This document shows positions 8,301 to 16,198 of a stretch of 64,000 bases of DNA, piece after piece. The first letter of the stretch is position 1; every line of letters begins with the position of its first letter. A program made the translations under genes and the position numbers. Source of the stretch: Yinghuangia seranimata (GTDB lineage: Bacteria > Actinomycetota > Actinomycetes > Streptomycetales > Streptomycetaceae); contig NZ_JASAOI010000019.1 in the NCBI RefSeq assembly GCF_029953285.1, forward strand, positions 219,127 to 283,126. Reading direction: 5' to 3'. The notes below the pieces were generated by a model, which saw nothing but the letters and a program-made list of their open reading frames with translations, was not told where the DNA came from and made no database searches.

Positions 8301-9692
8301 CTGGCCGAGCTGCTGGAGCGGTTCGGCGCGAGCGTGCGCATCGTCGAACCGGGGCAGCCCCTGCCCGGGCCCGACGTGGACGCGGTCGTCCACCTCGGCG
8401 CCCTGCGTCCCGACGAGGTGCCGGTCATCCTGGACGACTTCACGCTGCTGCGGGACGCGCTCGAAGCCGGTGTCGGCCACCTGCTGACGGCCACCGGCAA
8501 CGGCGGCGCGTTCGGCCGCGACACCGACCACGTTGAGCGGCGCGCCACCGACCGCTCCCCCGGCATCGGGCTGCCCGGCTTCGCCAGGACCGCCGCGCAC
8601 GAGTACCCGGACACGGTCGTCCGCGTCGTCGACGTCGACCCGAAGGACGAACCCGCGGCCATCGCCACGCGGTTGCTGGCACTGCTCGGCGCGGGCCCGG
8701 ACCCGCATGCGCCCGTCGCGGTCGGGCTCGGCGCGGGCGTGCACCGCACGCTGGTCGTCAACGAACGGCCGCTCGCCCCTGGTTCCGGCGGGTCCGCGGC
8801 CGTGCTGGGGCCGGACTCGGTGGTGCTGCTGACCGGCGGGGCACGCGGCATCACCGCGCGCGTCGCGGTGGGCCTGGCCAGGGCGTACGGCTGCCACATC
8901 GAACTGATCGGGCGCACCGCCGACACCGGCCCGGAAAGCCCCGCCACAGCGCACGCCGCCGACCGGGCCGCGGTGCGGGCCGCGCTCGTCGCGGGCGGGC
9001 TGCGGGCGCCGGCCGAGGTCGAGGCCGAGGCGTCGCGGCTGCTGGCCGCCCGCGAGGTGCGGGCGACCGTGGCGGCCTTGGCCGGACCCGCCGCGTCTGT
9101 GCGGGTGCACGCCGCGGACGTGCGCGATCCCGCGTCCGTGGGTGCCGTCGTCGCCGACGTGTACGCCCGGCACGGCCGGCTCGACGCGATCGTGCACGGC
9201 GCGGGCGTCCTCGACGACCGGCTGCTGAAGGACAAGACCGAGGAGGCCTTCGCCCGCGTCTTCACCACCAAGGTGGTCGGCGCACGGGCTCTCGCCGACG
9301 CGGTGCGCGCCCGGCCCGTCGCCGAACGGCCCCGGTTCCTGGCGCTGTTCGGCAGTGTCGCGGGTGTCTTCGGCAACCGCGGGCAGGCCGACTACGCCGC
9401 CGCCAACGACGCCCTGGACACCCTCGCGTACGCCTGGGGGCCGGCCGCCAACGGCGACGCGGTCGCCGACCGCGTCGTGTCGTTCGACTGGGGTCCGTGG
9501 GCGGCCGCCGGCGGCGGCATGGTCACGGCCGAACTCGAACGGCACTACCGGCGGCTCGGCATGCCGCTCATCGACCCCGACGCCGGCGTCGACGCGCTGC
9601 TCGCCGAACTCGACGCCCCGGACGGGCCCGCGCAGGTCGTGTACCTGTGCCCGCCGCGCACCGCCCAGGAGCCGACGGAGGAGGCCCGATGA
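2352..9692 (+). CDS. PUFA/secondary-lipid type iterative PKS: NPD-NPD-KS-AT-ACP-ACP-KR
   Basis: This 2446-residue synthase begins at ATG 2352 after GGAAGGAG. Two tandem TIM-barrel domains like 2-nitropropane dioxygenase/PfaD enoyl reductase come first: about 12-235 (GHESGGR, 137-143) and about 308-600 (GLECGGH, 442-448). The KS (about 673-1105) has all catalytic residues: Cys862, His997, His1037. The AT (about 1235-1545) has GQGSQ (1240-1244) and Ser1327 in GHSYGE. Two near-identical ACPs follow, with phosphopantetheine serines at 1757 and 1861 in DSIKR, the PUFA-synthase type. A structural half-domain and KR complete the protein, with TGGARGI (2161-2167), Ser2335 and Tyr2348. Such enzymes build reduced acyl chains from malonyl units. 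No DH is seen here; it is in the next gene, which overlaps by ATGA. Two reductase-like barrels at the N-terminus are unusual. Function is clear at family level; the product is unknown. Confidence 0.93.
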   Translation: MASQTVRRDPPAVRPLPRDLVLAVGPFEEPNAPLAVAAHRAGALGVVDLGRDRAAALAALAEVARRPDRSFGVRVPAGCPMSAGDLPDSADIVVLAAGSPWRIDEVPAGRRVLVEVTTPAEAHAAQADGAHGLIAVGHESGGRVGDLTTFVLLQHLLADQGLRLPVWAKGGIGPHTAAAAVAGGAAGVVLDTQLALLAESAPCLPDPVAAALRSMDGGETAVLEGHRVYSRPDLPLRRLADEAAAFGGVGSAFGARGLDRQLLPVGQDGALARRFAERYGTTGRTVRAVRSAVTDALVAAVAATPLAPRADGELPVVQGPMTRVSDRAAFADEVSAAGGLPFLALALMDGAATRALLEETAARLAGRRWGVGLLGFAPPELRDEQLAAVAAVRPPYALIAGGRPDQAAPLEAAGTRTYLHVPSPGLLEQFLRAGARRFVFEGLECGGHVGPRASFPLWEAQLDLLAAHARRHGGADLDVLFAGGVHDARSAAMVAAAAAPLAELGARVGVLMGTAYLFTDEAVAASAILPGFQRTALACTSTELLQTAPGHATRCAGTPFVAAFAEARAGLEAQGVPAREMWAHLEELNLGRLRIASKGVVRDGAELRSVDEPDQLREGMFMLGQVAALHDAPTTVAALHADVTEGATAFLAARAAELGLTEAESATVAEPVDVAIVGMACVLPGAADLDAFWRNVLTGVDAVTEVPRERWDHDTYFDPAATRDPNGKTPSKWGGFVPPIPFDAPAFGIPPASLASIEPAQLLALHVAARALDDAGYGSGREFDRARTSVIFGAEAGTDLAGAYGFRSLYPAYFGALPAELDARLPKPTEDSFPGVLANVIAGRIANRLDLGGVNYTVDAACAASLAALDLACKELVQGGSDVVLCGGVDTHNGVNDYLMFSSVHALSPSGRCATFDSAADGIALGEGAACLVLKRLTDAERDGDRVYAVVKAVGGSSDGRSLGLTAPRPEGQRRALERAYARAGVSPAEIGLVEAHGTGTVVGDRAELETLTEVFTAHGAAPGGCALGSVKSQIGHTKCAAGLAGLIKATLALHHGVRPPTLHVREPNAGWDPERSPFFFDGQARPWAEHDPARRRAGVSAFGFGGTNFHAVLAGHTPGEHECRTDVFGSAALTAWPVELFCFAGATHADAVAAVDRLAALLDDGTPRTLRGLAALAADEASAATAAGAPVQVALVAADPDDLRVKLARARDGADDPAGEVFLRRAGHEPGTVAFLYPGQGSQRPGMLADVFVAFPGLRDVFGQAPPGCVDAMFPPAAFTAEAREAAHRRITDTRTAQPALGVAEVALTRLLDRLGVRPDLAAGHSYGELAALWAAGAYDSADLLRLSAARAEAILGAAGDDPGAMAAVAAPLERIAPVLSLLNLNQNLAHGVTGQQVGVVPANLNTPTQTVVSGPTAAMEAAVEALEAEGLQVRRLPVACAFHSPVVAAASVRLANVLADIPVAAPRFPVWSNGAAATYPADPDGVRRLLARQVAEPVRFVEQIEAMYAAGARTFVEVGPGRALTGMVRAILGDRPHTAVACDVPGEPGLRRLLAALAELAVCGLPVAVRELTRGRARDADTRPAPLPAWQVDGHLVRTADGAPVAGGLRPAEPVRPQAVLPAAGAATGVNGSPTGLAAAEDPRQRAVLEYLAAARESVAAQRDVLLGFLGASPQPWTPAAPTGAALAQPVAGPVAATPVPSSVPTPAPAPAPVAVLDTARALDAVLEVIGARTGYPRDMLDTGLDLEADLSVDSIKRTEIIGELAVRLDMLDEALVERLARVKTITAIVEGLVEHAASRPGADAGGQAPAPAVQPAAALLDAGRALDTVLEVISARTGYPREMLDTGLDLEADLSVDSIKRTEIIGELAVRLDMLDEALVERLAQVKTIDAIVDGLLAHAGAAQGAPEPAAAVASAAAPFGGAPVRSGADAEAADIGRPVRHTVDLVEFPAAAPDPTDAERAVGGRSVVLVADAHGIALALAELLERFGASVRIVEPGQPLPGPDVDAVVHLGALRPDEVPVILDDFTLLRDALEAGVGHLLTATGNGGAFGRDTDHVERRATDRSPGIGLPGFARTAAHEYPDTVVRVVDVDPKDEPAAIATRLLALLGAGPDPHAPVAVGLGAGVHRTLVVNERPLAPGSGGSAAVLGPDSVVLLTGGARGITARVAVGLARAYGCHIELIGRTADTGPESPATAHAADRAAVRAALVAGGLRAPAEVEAEASRLLAAREVRATVAALAGPAASVRVHAADVRDPASVGAVVADVYARHGRLDAIVHGAGVLDDRLLKDKTEEAFARVFTTKVVGARALADAVRARPVAERPRFLALFGSVAGVFGNRGQADYAAANDALDTLAYAWGPAANGDAVADRVVSFDWGPWAAAGGGMVTAELERHYRRLGMPLIDPDAGVDALLAELDAPDGPAQVVYLCPPRTAQEPTEEAR

Positions 9693-12600
9693 CCGGACGC
9701 GACCCCGGGCCCCGGCCCACCGACGCGGCGATCGTCGGCATCGGCGCGGTGTTCCCGTCCGCGCCGGACGGCCCCGCGTTCTGGACGAACATCGAGAAGG
9801 GCGTGGACGCGATCACCGACGTCCCGCCGCACCGCTGGGACCCGGACGTGTACTTCGCGCCCGACGCCGCCACCGGGCCGGTCCGCGCCGACCGGTTCTA
9901 CTGCCGGCGCGGCGGATTCGTCGACGAGTACGCGACGTTCGACCCGACCCGCTTCGGGATCATGCCGGCCGCCGTCGACGGCGCCGAACCCGACCAGCTG
10001 CTCGCGCTGCGCACCACCGCCGAGGCGATCGCCGACGCGGGCGGCGAGGACCGGCTCCCCGACCGGTCGCGCATGGGCGTGGTGTTCGGCCGCGGCGGCT
10101 ACATGGGCGTCGCGACCGCGCGGCTCGACCAGCGGGTCCGCACCGCGCACCAACTGGTCTCCGTGCTGCGGCAGATCGCCCCCGAGTTCGACGAGGGCCG
10201 GCTGACCGCGATCCGCGACGCGTTCCAGGCCGCGCTGGGACCGGAGCGCCCCGACGCGTCCATCGGCCTGGTGCCGAGTTTCACCGCGTCGCGGATCGCC
10301 AACCGGCTCGACCTGGGCGGGCCCGCGTACACCGTGGACGCGGCGTGCGCGACCGGGCTGCTGGCGATCGACCACGCGGTGGCGGAGCTGGCTTCGGGGC
10401 GCTGCGACGCGGTCATCGCGGGCTCCGTGCACCACTGCCACATCGCCACGCTGTGGAGCGTCTTCACCCAACTGCGGGCGCTGAGCCCGGCGATGCGGAT
10501 CCGCCCCTTCGACCGGGCCGCCGACGGGACGCTGATCTCGGAGGGCACGGGGGCGGTCGTCCTCAAACGGCTCGCCGACGCGCAGCGGGACGGCGACCGG
10601 GTGTACGCCGTGGTGCGCGGGGTCGGCGTGTCCAGCGACGGCCGCGCGGCCAGCCTGATGAGCCCCCTCGCCGACGGCCAGATCCGCGCCCTCGACCGCG
10701 CGTGGCAGGCCGCCGGCCTGGACCCGCAGGCCTCGGACGCACTGGGCCTGCTGGAGGCCCACGGCACCGGCACCCCGGTCGGCGACGCGGTCGAACTCGA
10801 CACCCTCGCAAGGTTCTTCGGCCACCGCGCCGAGCCGGACACGGTCATCGGCTCGGTCAAGTCGATGATCGGCCACACGATGCAGGCCAGCGGCATGGCC
10901 GGCCTGCTGAAGGCCGTCTACGCCGTCCACCACGCCGCCCTCCCCCCGACGCTGCACGTCGAGGACCCGCACGAGGCCCTGTCCCGCACCCGCATGAGGC
11001 TCCTCTCGGAATCCGAACCCTGGCCCACCACTCCGGGCACGGTCCGCCGCGCCGGAGTGAACGCCTTCGGCTTCGGCGGGGTGAACACCCACGTGATCGT
11101 GGAGGAACCCCCGACGGGACGTGCGGAGGCCCTACCGGTCCCGGCACCGGGAACGCGGATGCCCGACGAGCGGGCCCAGACGACGGATGGGCATGCGGTG
11201 GCGTCGAAGCCCGACGCGATCAGCACCGCAACCGCGCCGCCCGCCGAAGGCGTGGCGAGGGCGGCCCACGAGGGTGCAGGCGAACTCCCACCGGGCACTC
11301 TGAGCGCCCGCCCCCGCACCCTGCACGCCACGACTGCGGCCGACGCGCGCATGGCCACACAGGCGCACTCGGGCACCACCGCACGGCCCGACGAAAGCGT
11401 GGCAGACCAAGCCGACGCAGACAGGCGCACGACCGCGTCGGGGACTGACCACGTCGCGTCGGAGACGACGACCGCTGCCACCGCGCCGGCCGCCGAAGGC
11501 GTGGCGAGGGCGGCCCACGAGGGTGCAGGCGAAGTCCCGGCCCCCGGGGGCGCGCAGGGCACCGCAAGCGTCGGCCCCGACAGTCTGCATGCCACGACTG
11601 CGACCAACGCGCACGCGGCCACGCAGGCGCACTCTGCCTCAACCACACCGCCCGTCAACGGCGCGGCGCAGCCCGCGGGGCGCATCAGCGCGGCCGCAGC
11701 GTCGGGTGCGAGTGCGAACGGCATCGCGCAGGTCGCGGGCTTTGTCGGAGGCATCGGGGCGGGCGGGGCTTCGCGGGAGGGGCGTTCGGCTGCCACGGCG
11801 CGGGTTCTGGATTCGCGGGTTCTGGTGCTCTCGGCCGGGAGCGTCGCGGAGTTGGCGACCTTGTTGGCCAAGGGGGTCACGTCGTCCGCGAGCGACGGGC
11901 CGTGCCGGCTTGCCGTTGTCGATCCCAATCCTCGTCGGCTCGAGCTTGCGGGCCGGGTGGTTGCGCGCGGGGAACCCTGGCGTGGGCGTAGCGACATCTG
12001 GTTCACGCCTCGGCCGTTGCTCGGGGCGCATGCGCGGCAGCCGGGGAAGGTGGCGTTCCTGTTTCCCGGGTTGGAGCCCGAGACGCAGCCGCCCCTCGAC
12101 GATGTCGCGGACGCGTTCGCGTTGCCGCGGCTCGTCGCCAACGACGCCGGCGAGATCGTGGGGCGGGCGCTCGACGCGCTCGGGAGCGGGCGGTTGCTCG
12201 CGGCGGCGCTCGGCGGGCTCGGGGTCCGTCCCGACGTCGTCGCCGGGCACAGTCTCGGTGAGTGGACGGCCATGGTCGTCGCCGGGATGTACCCGACCAG
12301 TGCCGTGGACGTGTTCCTCGACTCGCTGCGGCCCGGGTCGCTCGCCGTGCCGGATCTCGTCTATGCCGCCGTCGCGTGCGGTGCCGAGCGTGCCGCGGCC
12401 GCGTGTGCGGTCGTCGGCGGGGTGGTGGTATCGCACGAGAACTGCCCGCACCAGTGCGTGGTGTGCGGTCCCGCCGACGCGGTGCGTCGGGTGTTGGAAC
12501 GGCTGCGCACGGACGGCGTCCTCGGTCAGGAGCTGCCGTTCCGGTCGGGGTTCCACACGCCGATGTGGGAGCCGTACCTGGACCAGGTGCGCGGCGCGTT

Positions 12601-14875
12601 CGCGCGGCTGCCGTTGCGCGACGCGCGGGTCCCGGTCTGGTCGGCGACCAGCGTCGCGCCGTATCCGCGGCGGTCGGACGAGGTGCGCGACCTGACGATC
12701 CGGCACCTGTTGGAGCCGGTCCGCTTCGGCGCCCTCGTCGAGCGCCTGCACGGGTCGGGGGTGCGGGCGTTCGTCCAGGTCGGCGCCGGCAGCCTCGGCG
12801 GGTTCGTCGACGACACGCTGCGCGGCGCGGAGGCGTTGACGGTGGCCGCGCACAGTGCCCGGCATCCGGGGCTCGCCGGGTTGGTGCGGGTGCGGGCCGC
12901 GTTGTGGGCCGAGGGCCTGGTGACCGGGCCCGGCGCGGAGCCGCGGGAGAGCGCCGCGCCACGCTCGGCGGCCGCCGCCTCACCGGGCGGCCCGTCGGCG
13001 CGCCGTACCGGGCCCCCCGTACGCCTCGACCTCGGTTCCCCCATCGTGCGCCTGGATCCGGACCGGCTGCCCGCCCCGCCGCCGCGCGCGGTCGCCGCGC
13101 CGCCGCTGAACGGGCATCAGGCCGGGAACCCGGTGCTCACCGCGTTCGCCGCGATCCTGAACGAGGCGGGCGACGCCGCGACCCGGACGATGGAGGCCTG
13201 GCAGCGGCACGGGCCCGCCGCCCCGGAGTCCGCCGCCCCGGCCGTCGAGGCCCGGCCCGTCGAGCCCGAACGGCTGTCCCAGCGCCGTGAGTTCTCGCTG
13301 CGCAACCTGCCGTACGTCGCCGACCACTGCATCTACGAGCAGCACGACCAGTGGGCGGACGACTCGGACCGCTTCCCGGTCGTCCCCATGACGACGCTGC
13401 TCGACCTGACGGGCGAGGCGGCGCGGGCGCTGGTGCCCGGCACGATCGTCGCGGGCTACGACGAGGTCCGCGCGCTGCGCTGGCTGCCGGTCGCGCCGCC
13501 GACGGACGCCGAGGTGACCGCGACGCGCCTGGACGCCGTGCGCGTGCGGGTCGAGATCGCCGGGTTCACCTCGACCGTGGTGCGCCTGGCGCAGGCCCCC
13601 GAGGCGCCGCCGGAGCCGGACCGTACGCCGCTCGTCAACGAGGGCCCGGCCCCCGTGCGCGCCGCGGCGCTGTACGCGGACCGGTGGATGTTCCACGGCC
13701 CGGGGTTCGCCGGCATCGACGAGGTGACCGCGGTCGCCGACGACGGGATCCGCGGGGTGCTGCGCACGCTGCCCGCGCCCGGCGCGCTGCTCGACGCCGC
13801 CGGCCAGTTGTTCGGGCACTGGATGCAGCTGCGGCTGCCGACCGACCGGCTCGTGTTCCCGGTCTCCGTCGACCAGGTGCGGTTGTACGGGCCGCCGCCG
13901 CGCACCGGCGACCGGCTGCTGGCCACCGCGCGCATCCTGCACACCACCGCGACGACGGTGCGCGGCGACGTCGAGCTGTGCGACGCCCGCGACGGCCTGG
14001 TCCGGGCCCGGCTGCTGGGCTGGACGTACCGCCGGTTCGCCGCCGACGAGCGGGTGTGGCCGATGAAGTTCACGCCGCACACCACCGGGGTCGGGGAGCC
14101 GCAGGCGGAGGGCTGGTGCCTGGTGCGCACCCGCTGGCCGGACGCCGCGTCGCAGGAGCTGGTCATGCGCCGCTACCTCGGGGCGCGGGAGCGCGCCGAG
14201 TTCGCGACCCGTCCGCCGCGGTCGCGTTCCGGCTGGCTGCTCGGCCGGATCGCCGTCAAGGACGCCGTGCGCCGCTACCTGTGGTCGCGCGGCGAGGGAC
14301 CCATCTATCCGGCCGAAGTCCAGGTGTCCAACGACGAGTTCGGCCGCCCGGAGATCGAGCACGTGGTGCCGGGCGACGAGTTTCCGCGCGGCCGCCCGCG
14401 GCTGCACGTCTCGCTCGCGCACAAGCACCGGCTGGCCGTCGCGATCGCGGACCGGGTCCCCGTCGGCATCGACATCGAGTCGTTGGACGAACGGTCCGAC
14501 GCGTTCGAGCGGGTCGCGCTCGCCCCGGCCGAGCGCGACCTGCTCGACCGGCTCTCCGACGGCGACCCGGACCGGCGCCGCGAATGGCTGGTGCGGTTCT
14601 GGTGCGCCAAGGAGGCCGCGGGCAAGGCGGACGGCATCGGCCTCGCCGGGCGGCCGACCGACCGGCGGGTCGTCTCCGCCGCCGAGGACCTGCTGACCGT
14701 CGCCGGCCCGGGTCGCGCCGCGGCCCGCCCGCACCAGGCACCCGCCCCACCGGTACGCGCGGTTCGCACCCGCGTCGTGGCGGACGTGGCCGAGCGCTAC
14801 GTCGTCGCGTGGACCGTCCCACCGTCCGGAGACGGCTCTCACCCTGTCCCCCCTCGTCCCGTGGAGTCATCGTGA
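9689..14875 (+). CDS. PUFA/HglE-like PKS subunit: KS-linker-AT-DH-phosphopantetheinyl transferase
   Basis: This 1728-residue partner starts at the ATG overlapping the upstream stop, which implies translational coupling. The KS (about 5-450) has Cys220 (in DAACATG), His358 and His396. An Ala-rich linker (about 475-725) contains an imperfect 83-residue tandem repeat. The AT (about 740-1065) has Ser855 in GHSLGEW, but the usual GQGxQ loop reads FPGLEP (792-797), so its activity is uncertain. A hotdog DH domain (about 1190-1450) has candidate His1213 and Asp1369 but lacks the standard HxxxGxxxxP spacing. The C-terminus is an Sfp-type phosphopantetheinyl transferase with GIDIE (Asp1595, Glu1597) and WCAKEAAGK (Lys1641, Glu1642, Lys1646). 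Built-in PPTases also occur in enediyne PKSs and would activate the three ACPs of this cluster in cis or trans. Overlap with the next gene is GTGA. Confidence 0.92.
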   Translation: MTGRDPGPRPTDAAIVGIGAVFPSAPDGPAFWTNIEKGVDAITDVPPHRWDPDVYFAPDAATGPVRADRFYCRRGGFVDEYATFDPTRFGIMPAAVDGAEPDQLLALRTTAEAIADAGGEDRLPDRSRMGVVFGRGGYMGVATARLDQRVRTAHQLVSVLRQIAPEFDEGRLTAIRDAFQAALGPERPDASIGLVPSFTASRIANRLDLGGPAYTVDAACATGLLAIDHAVAELASGRCDAVIAGSVHHCHIATLWSVFTQLRALSPAMRIRPFDRAADGTLISEGTGAVVLKRLADAQRDGDRVYAVVRGVGVSSDGRAASLMSPLADGQIRALDRAWQAAGLDPQASDALGLLEAHGTGTPVGDAVELDTLARFFGHRAEPDTVIGSVKSMIGHTMQASGMAGLLKAVYAVHHAALPPTLHVEDPHEALSRTRMRLLSESEPWPTTPGTVRRAGVNAFGFGGVNTHVIVEEPPTGRAEALPVPAPGTRMPDERAQTTDGHAVASKPDAISTATAPPAEGVARAAHEGAGELPPGTLSARPRTLHATTAADARMATQAHSGTTARPDESVADQADADRRTTASGTDHVASETTTAATAPAAEGVARAAHEGAGEVPAPGGAQGTASVGPDSLHATTATNAHAATQAHSASTTPPVNGAAQPAGRISAAAASGASANGIAQVAGFVGGIGAGGASREGRSAATARVLDSRVLVLSAGSVAELATLLAKGVTSSASDGPCRLAVVDPNPRRLELAGRVVARGEPWRGRSDIWFTPRPLLGAHARQPGKVAFLFPGLEPETQPPLDDVADAFALPRLVANDAGEIVGRALDALGSGRLLAAALGGLGVRPDVVAGHSLGEWTAMVVAGMYPTSAVDVFLDSLRPGSLAVPDLVYAAVACGAERAAAACAVVGGVVVSHENCPHQCVVCGPADAVRRVLERLRTDGVLGQELPFRSGFHTPMWEPYLDQVRGAFARLPLRDARVPVWSATSVAPYPRRSDEVRDLTIRHLLEPVRFGALVERLHGSGVRAFVQVGAGSLGGFVDDTLRGAEALTVAAHSARHPGLAGLVRVRAALWAEGLVTGPGAEPRESAAPRSAAAASPGGPSARRTGPPVRLDLGSPIVRLDPDRLPAPPPRAVAAPPLNGHQAGNPVLTAFAAILNEAGDAATRTMEAWQRHGPAAPESAAPAVEARPVEPERLSQRREFSLRNLPYVADHCIYEQHDQWADDSDRFPVVPMTTLLDLTGEAARALVPGTIVAGYDEVRALRWLPVAPPTDAEVTATRLDAVRVRVEIAGFTSTVVRLAQAPEAPPEPDRTPLVNEGPAPVRAAALYADRWMFHGPGFAGIDEVTAVADDGIRGVLRTLPAPGALLDAAGQLFGHWMQLRLPTDRLVFPVSVDQVRLYGPPPRTGDRLLATARILHTTATTVRGDVELCDARDGLVRARLLGWTYRRFAADERVWPMKFTPHTTGVGEPQAEGWCLVRTRWPDAASQELVMRRYLGARERAEFATRPPRSRSGWLLGRIAVKDAVRRYLWSRGEGPIYPAEVQVSNDEFGRPEIEHVVPGDEFPRGRPRLHVSLAHKHRLAVAIADRVPVGIDIESLDERSDAFERVALAPAERDLLDRLSDGDPDRRREWLVRFWCAKEAAGKADGIGLAGRPTDRRVVSAAEDLLTVAGPGRAAARPHQAPAPPVRAVRTRVVADVAERYVVAWTVPPSGDGSHPVPPRPVESS
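11242..11533 (+). repeat. Intragenic direct repeat in the KS-AT linker (43-bp identical copies)
   Basis: The 43 bases at 11242-11284 recur exactly at 11491-11533, 249 bp (83 codons) apart and in frame. The flanking sequence is also similar: both copies read AEGVARAAHEGAGE and are followed by LHATTA and ATQAHS motifs. This looks like a recent internal duplication lengthening a flexible linker. Confidence 0.8.
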
Positions 14876-15222
14876 CCGCCGAAACCACCACCGTGCCCTT
14901 CACGCCCGTGCAACCGCGCCACGTCGCGGTGTCCGCCGACGCGATCCTCGCCGAGCTGGTCGCCATGCTGGTCGAGGTCGTGGGCGAGGAGCTGCTGATC
15001 GCCACGACGGTCGACCGGGACAGCTCGTTCAACGCCGACCTGGCCATCGAGAGCATCGAGTTCGTGGCGCTCGCCGAGAAGCTGGAGAACCGCTACGGCT
15101 CGCGCGTGGACTTCATGGCGTTCCTCGCCGAGCTGGAGATGGACGAGATCCTGGAGATGACCGTCGGGACGCTCGTCGACTACATCGCCGCCCAGCTGGG
15201 CGGCGCCGGCGGGGAGGGCTGA
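14872..15222 (+). CDS. Free-standing acyl carrier protein
   Basis: This 116-residue protein starts at GTG 14872, overlapping the stop of the synthase by GTGA. It has the four-helix ACP pattern, with the phosphopantetheine attachment Ser61 in DLAIESIEF. The motif differs from the DSIKR of the two integrated ACPs, so the three carriers are not recent copies. The Asp/Glu-rich helix after the serine (LAELEMDEILEMTV) is typical of ACP helix III. It probably carries a starter unit or shuttles the finished acyl chain to the hydrolase or glycosyltransferase downstream. Modification by the fused PPTase is inferred. Confidence 0.88.
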   Translation: MTAETTTVPFTPVQPRHVAVSADAILAELVAMLVEVVGEELLIATTVDRDSSFNADLAIESIEFVALAEKLENRYGSRVDFMAFLAELEMDEILEMTVGTLVDYIAAQLGGAGGEG

Positions 15223-15226
15223 GCCC

Positions 15227-16198
15227 ATGGCGGAGGTCCAGGCGAACGGGCTGCGGTTCCACGTCCAGCACCTGCGCGGCGGGCGCGCCACCACCGACCG
15301 GCCGACGGTCGTGCTGCTGCACGGCCTGGTGCTCGACAACCTGTCCAGCCTCTACTACACGCTCGCGCCGCCGATCGCGCGCGCCGGGTTCGACGTGCTG
15401 ATGTACGACCAGCGCGGGCACGGCCTGTCCGACCGCACGCCGACCGGGTACGACGTGGACACGGCCGTCGACGACCTGACCGCGGTGCTCAAGGCGTGCG
15501 GCGTCACCAGCCCGGTGCACCTGCTGGGCAACAGCTACGGCGGGCTGACCGCGCTGCACACCGCCTACCTGCACCCCGAGCTGGTGGCGAGCCTGATCCT
15601 CGTCGAGGGCCAGTGCCTCGACCCCGAGCACAGCGGGGCCGCGCCCGGCGCGGGCGGGTACGCGGGCGGCTGGGTCGAGGACATCTCCAACACCCTCAAC
15701 CTCATCGCCATCGGCCTGGAGTGCAACCCGCTCGGCACCGACCTGGTCTCGCGCACCGCGCGCAAGGCCGCGCGCATGCGGGCGACGGCGGACGCGCTGC
15801 TGAACCGGACCACCCTCATCGAGGACGTCACCACCGTGCGGCTGCTCACCTCGGAGCAACTGGCCGCCGTGCCGTGCCCCGTGCTGGCACTGTTCGGGGC
15901 CGGGTCCAACCTGGTCGACTCCGGGCCGCTGCTCGCCGAGCACCTGCCCGACTGCACCGTCGAGGTGTTCCCCGACGCCGCGCACGCGCTGCTGCGGGAC
16001 GCGCCCGAGCGGCTGTTGGCCTCGGTGCTGACGTGGCTCGACACCCGCTCCCCCGCCTCCACCGCGTTCACCCGGCGCGGCACGGACTACGCGGCCCGCA
16101 GCTCCGGCTACGAGGCCGGGGCGGCCGGGCACGACGCGAGCATCGCGGCGTTCGACGAGGCCGACGACGCGGACGCGGTCGACGAGGGCGCCGCATGA
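15227..16198 (+). CDS. Alpha/beta hydrolase, probable release thioesterase
   Basis: This 323-residue cytosolic alpha/beta hydrolase starts four bases after the ACP stop. It has the oxyanion motif LLHG near residue 30, the RGHGLSD turn, the nucleophile elbow GNSYGG (Ser103) and the catalytic His253 in DAAHALL; an acidic residue before it (FGAGSNLVD) is the likely acid. The fold is that of proline iminopeptidase/haloalkane dehalogenase-like enzymes. Its position directly after the ACP suggests it hydrolyses or transfers the acyl chain from the carrier, since no thioesterase domain is present in either synthase. The C-terminal 40 residues are an acidic, Ala-rich tail. The substrate is inferred. 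Confidence 0.85.
   Translation: MAEVQANGLRFHVQHLRGGRATTDRPTVVLLHGLVLDNLSSLYYTLAPPIARAGFDVLMYDQRGHGLSDRTPTGYDVDTAVDDLTAVLKACGVTSPVHLLGNSYGGLTALHTAYLHPELVASLILVEGQCLDPEHSGAAPGAGGYAGGWVEDISNTLNLIAIGLECNPLGTDLVSRTARKAARMRATADALLNRTTLIEDVTTVRLLTSEQLAAVPCPVLALFGAGSNLVDSGPLLAEHLPDCTVEVFPDAAHALLRDAPERLLASVLTWLDTRSPASTAFTRRGTDYAARSSGYEAGAAGHDASIAAFDEADDADAVDEGAA

Noticed and set aside
2241..9545. A very long open frame (about 2430 codons) on the minus strand opposite the first synthase
   Set aside because: It lies exactly antisense to a gene with full catalytic motifs; in DNA of this GC content, antisense frames stay open by codon bias. Its translation has no domain signatures.
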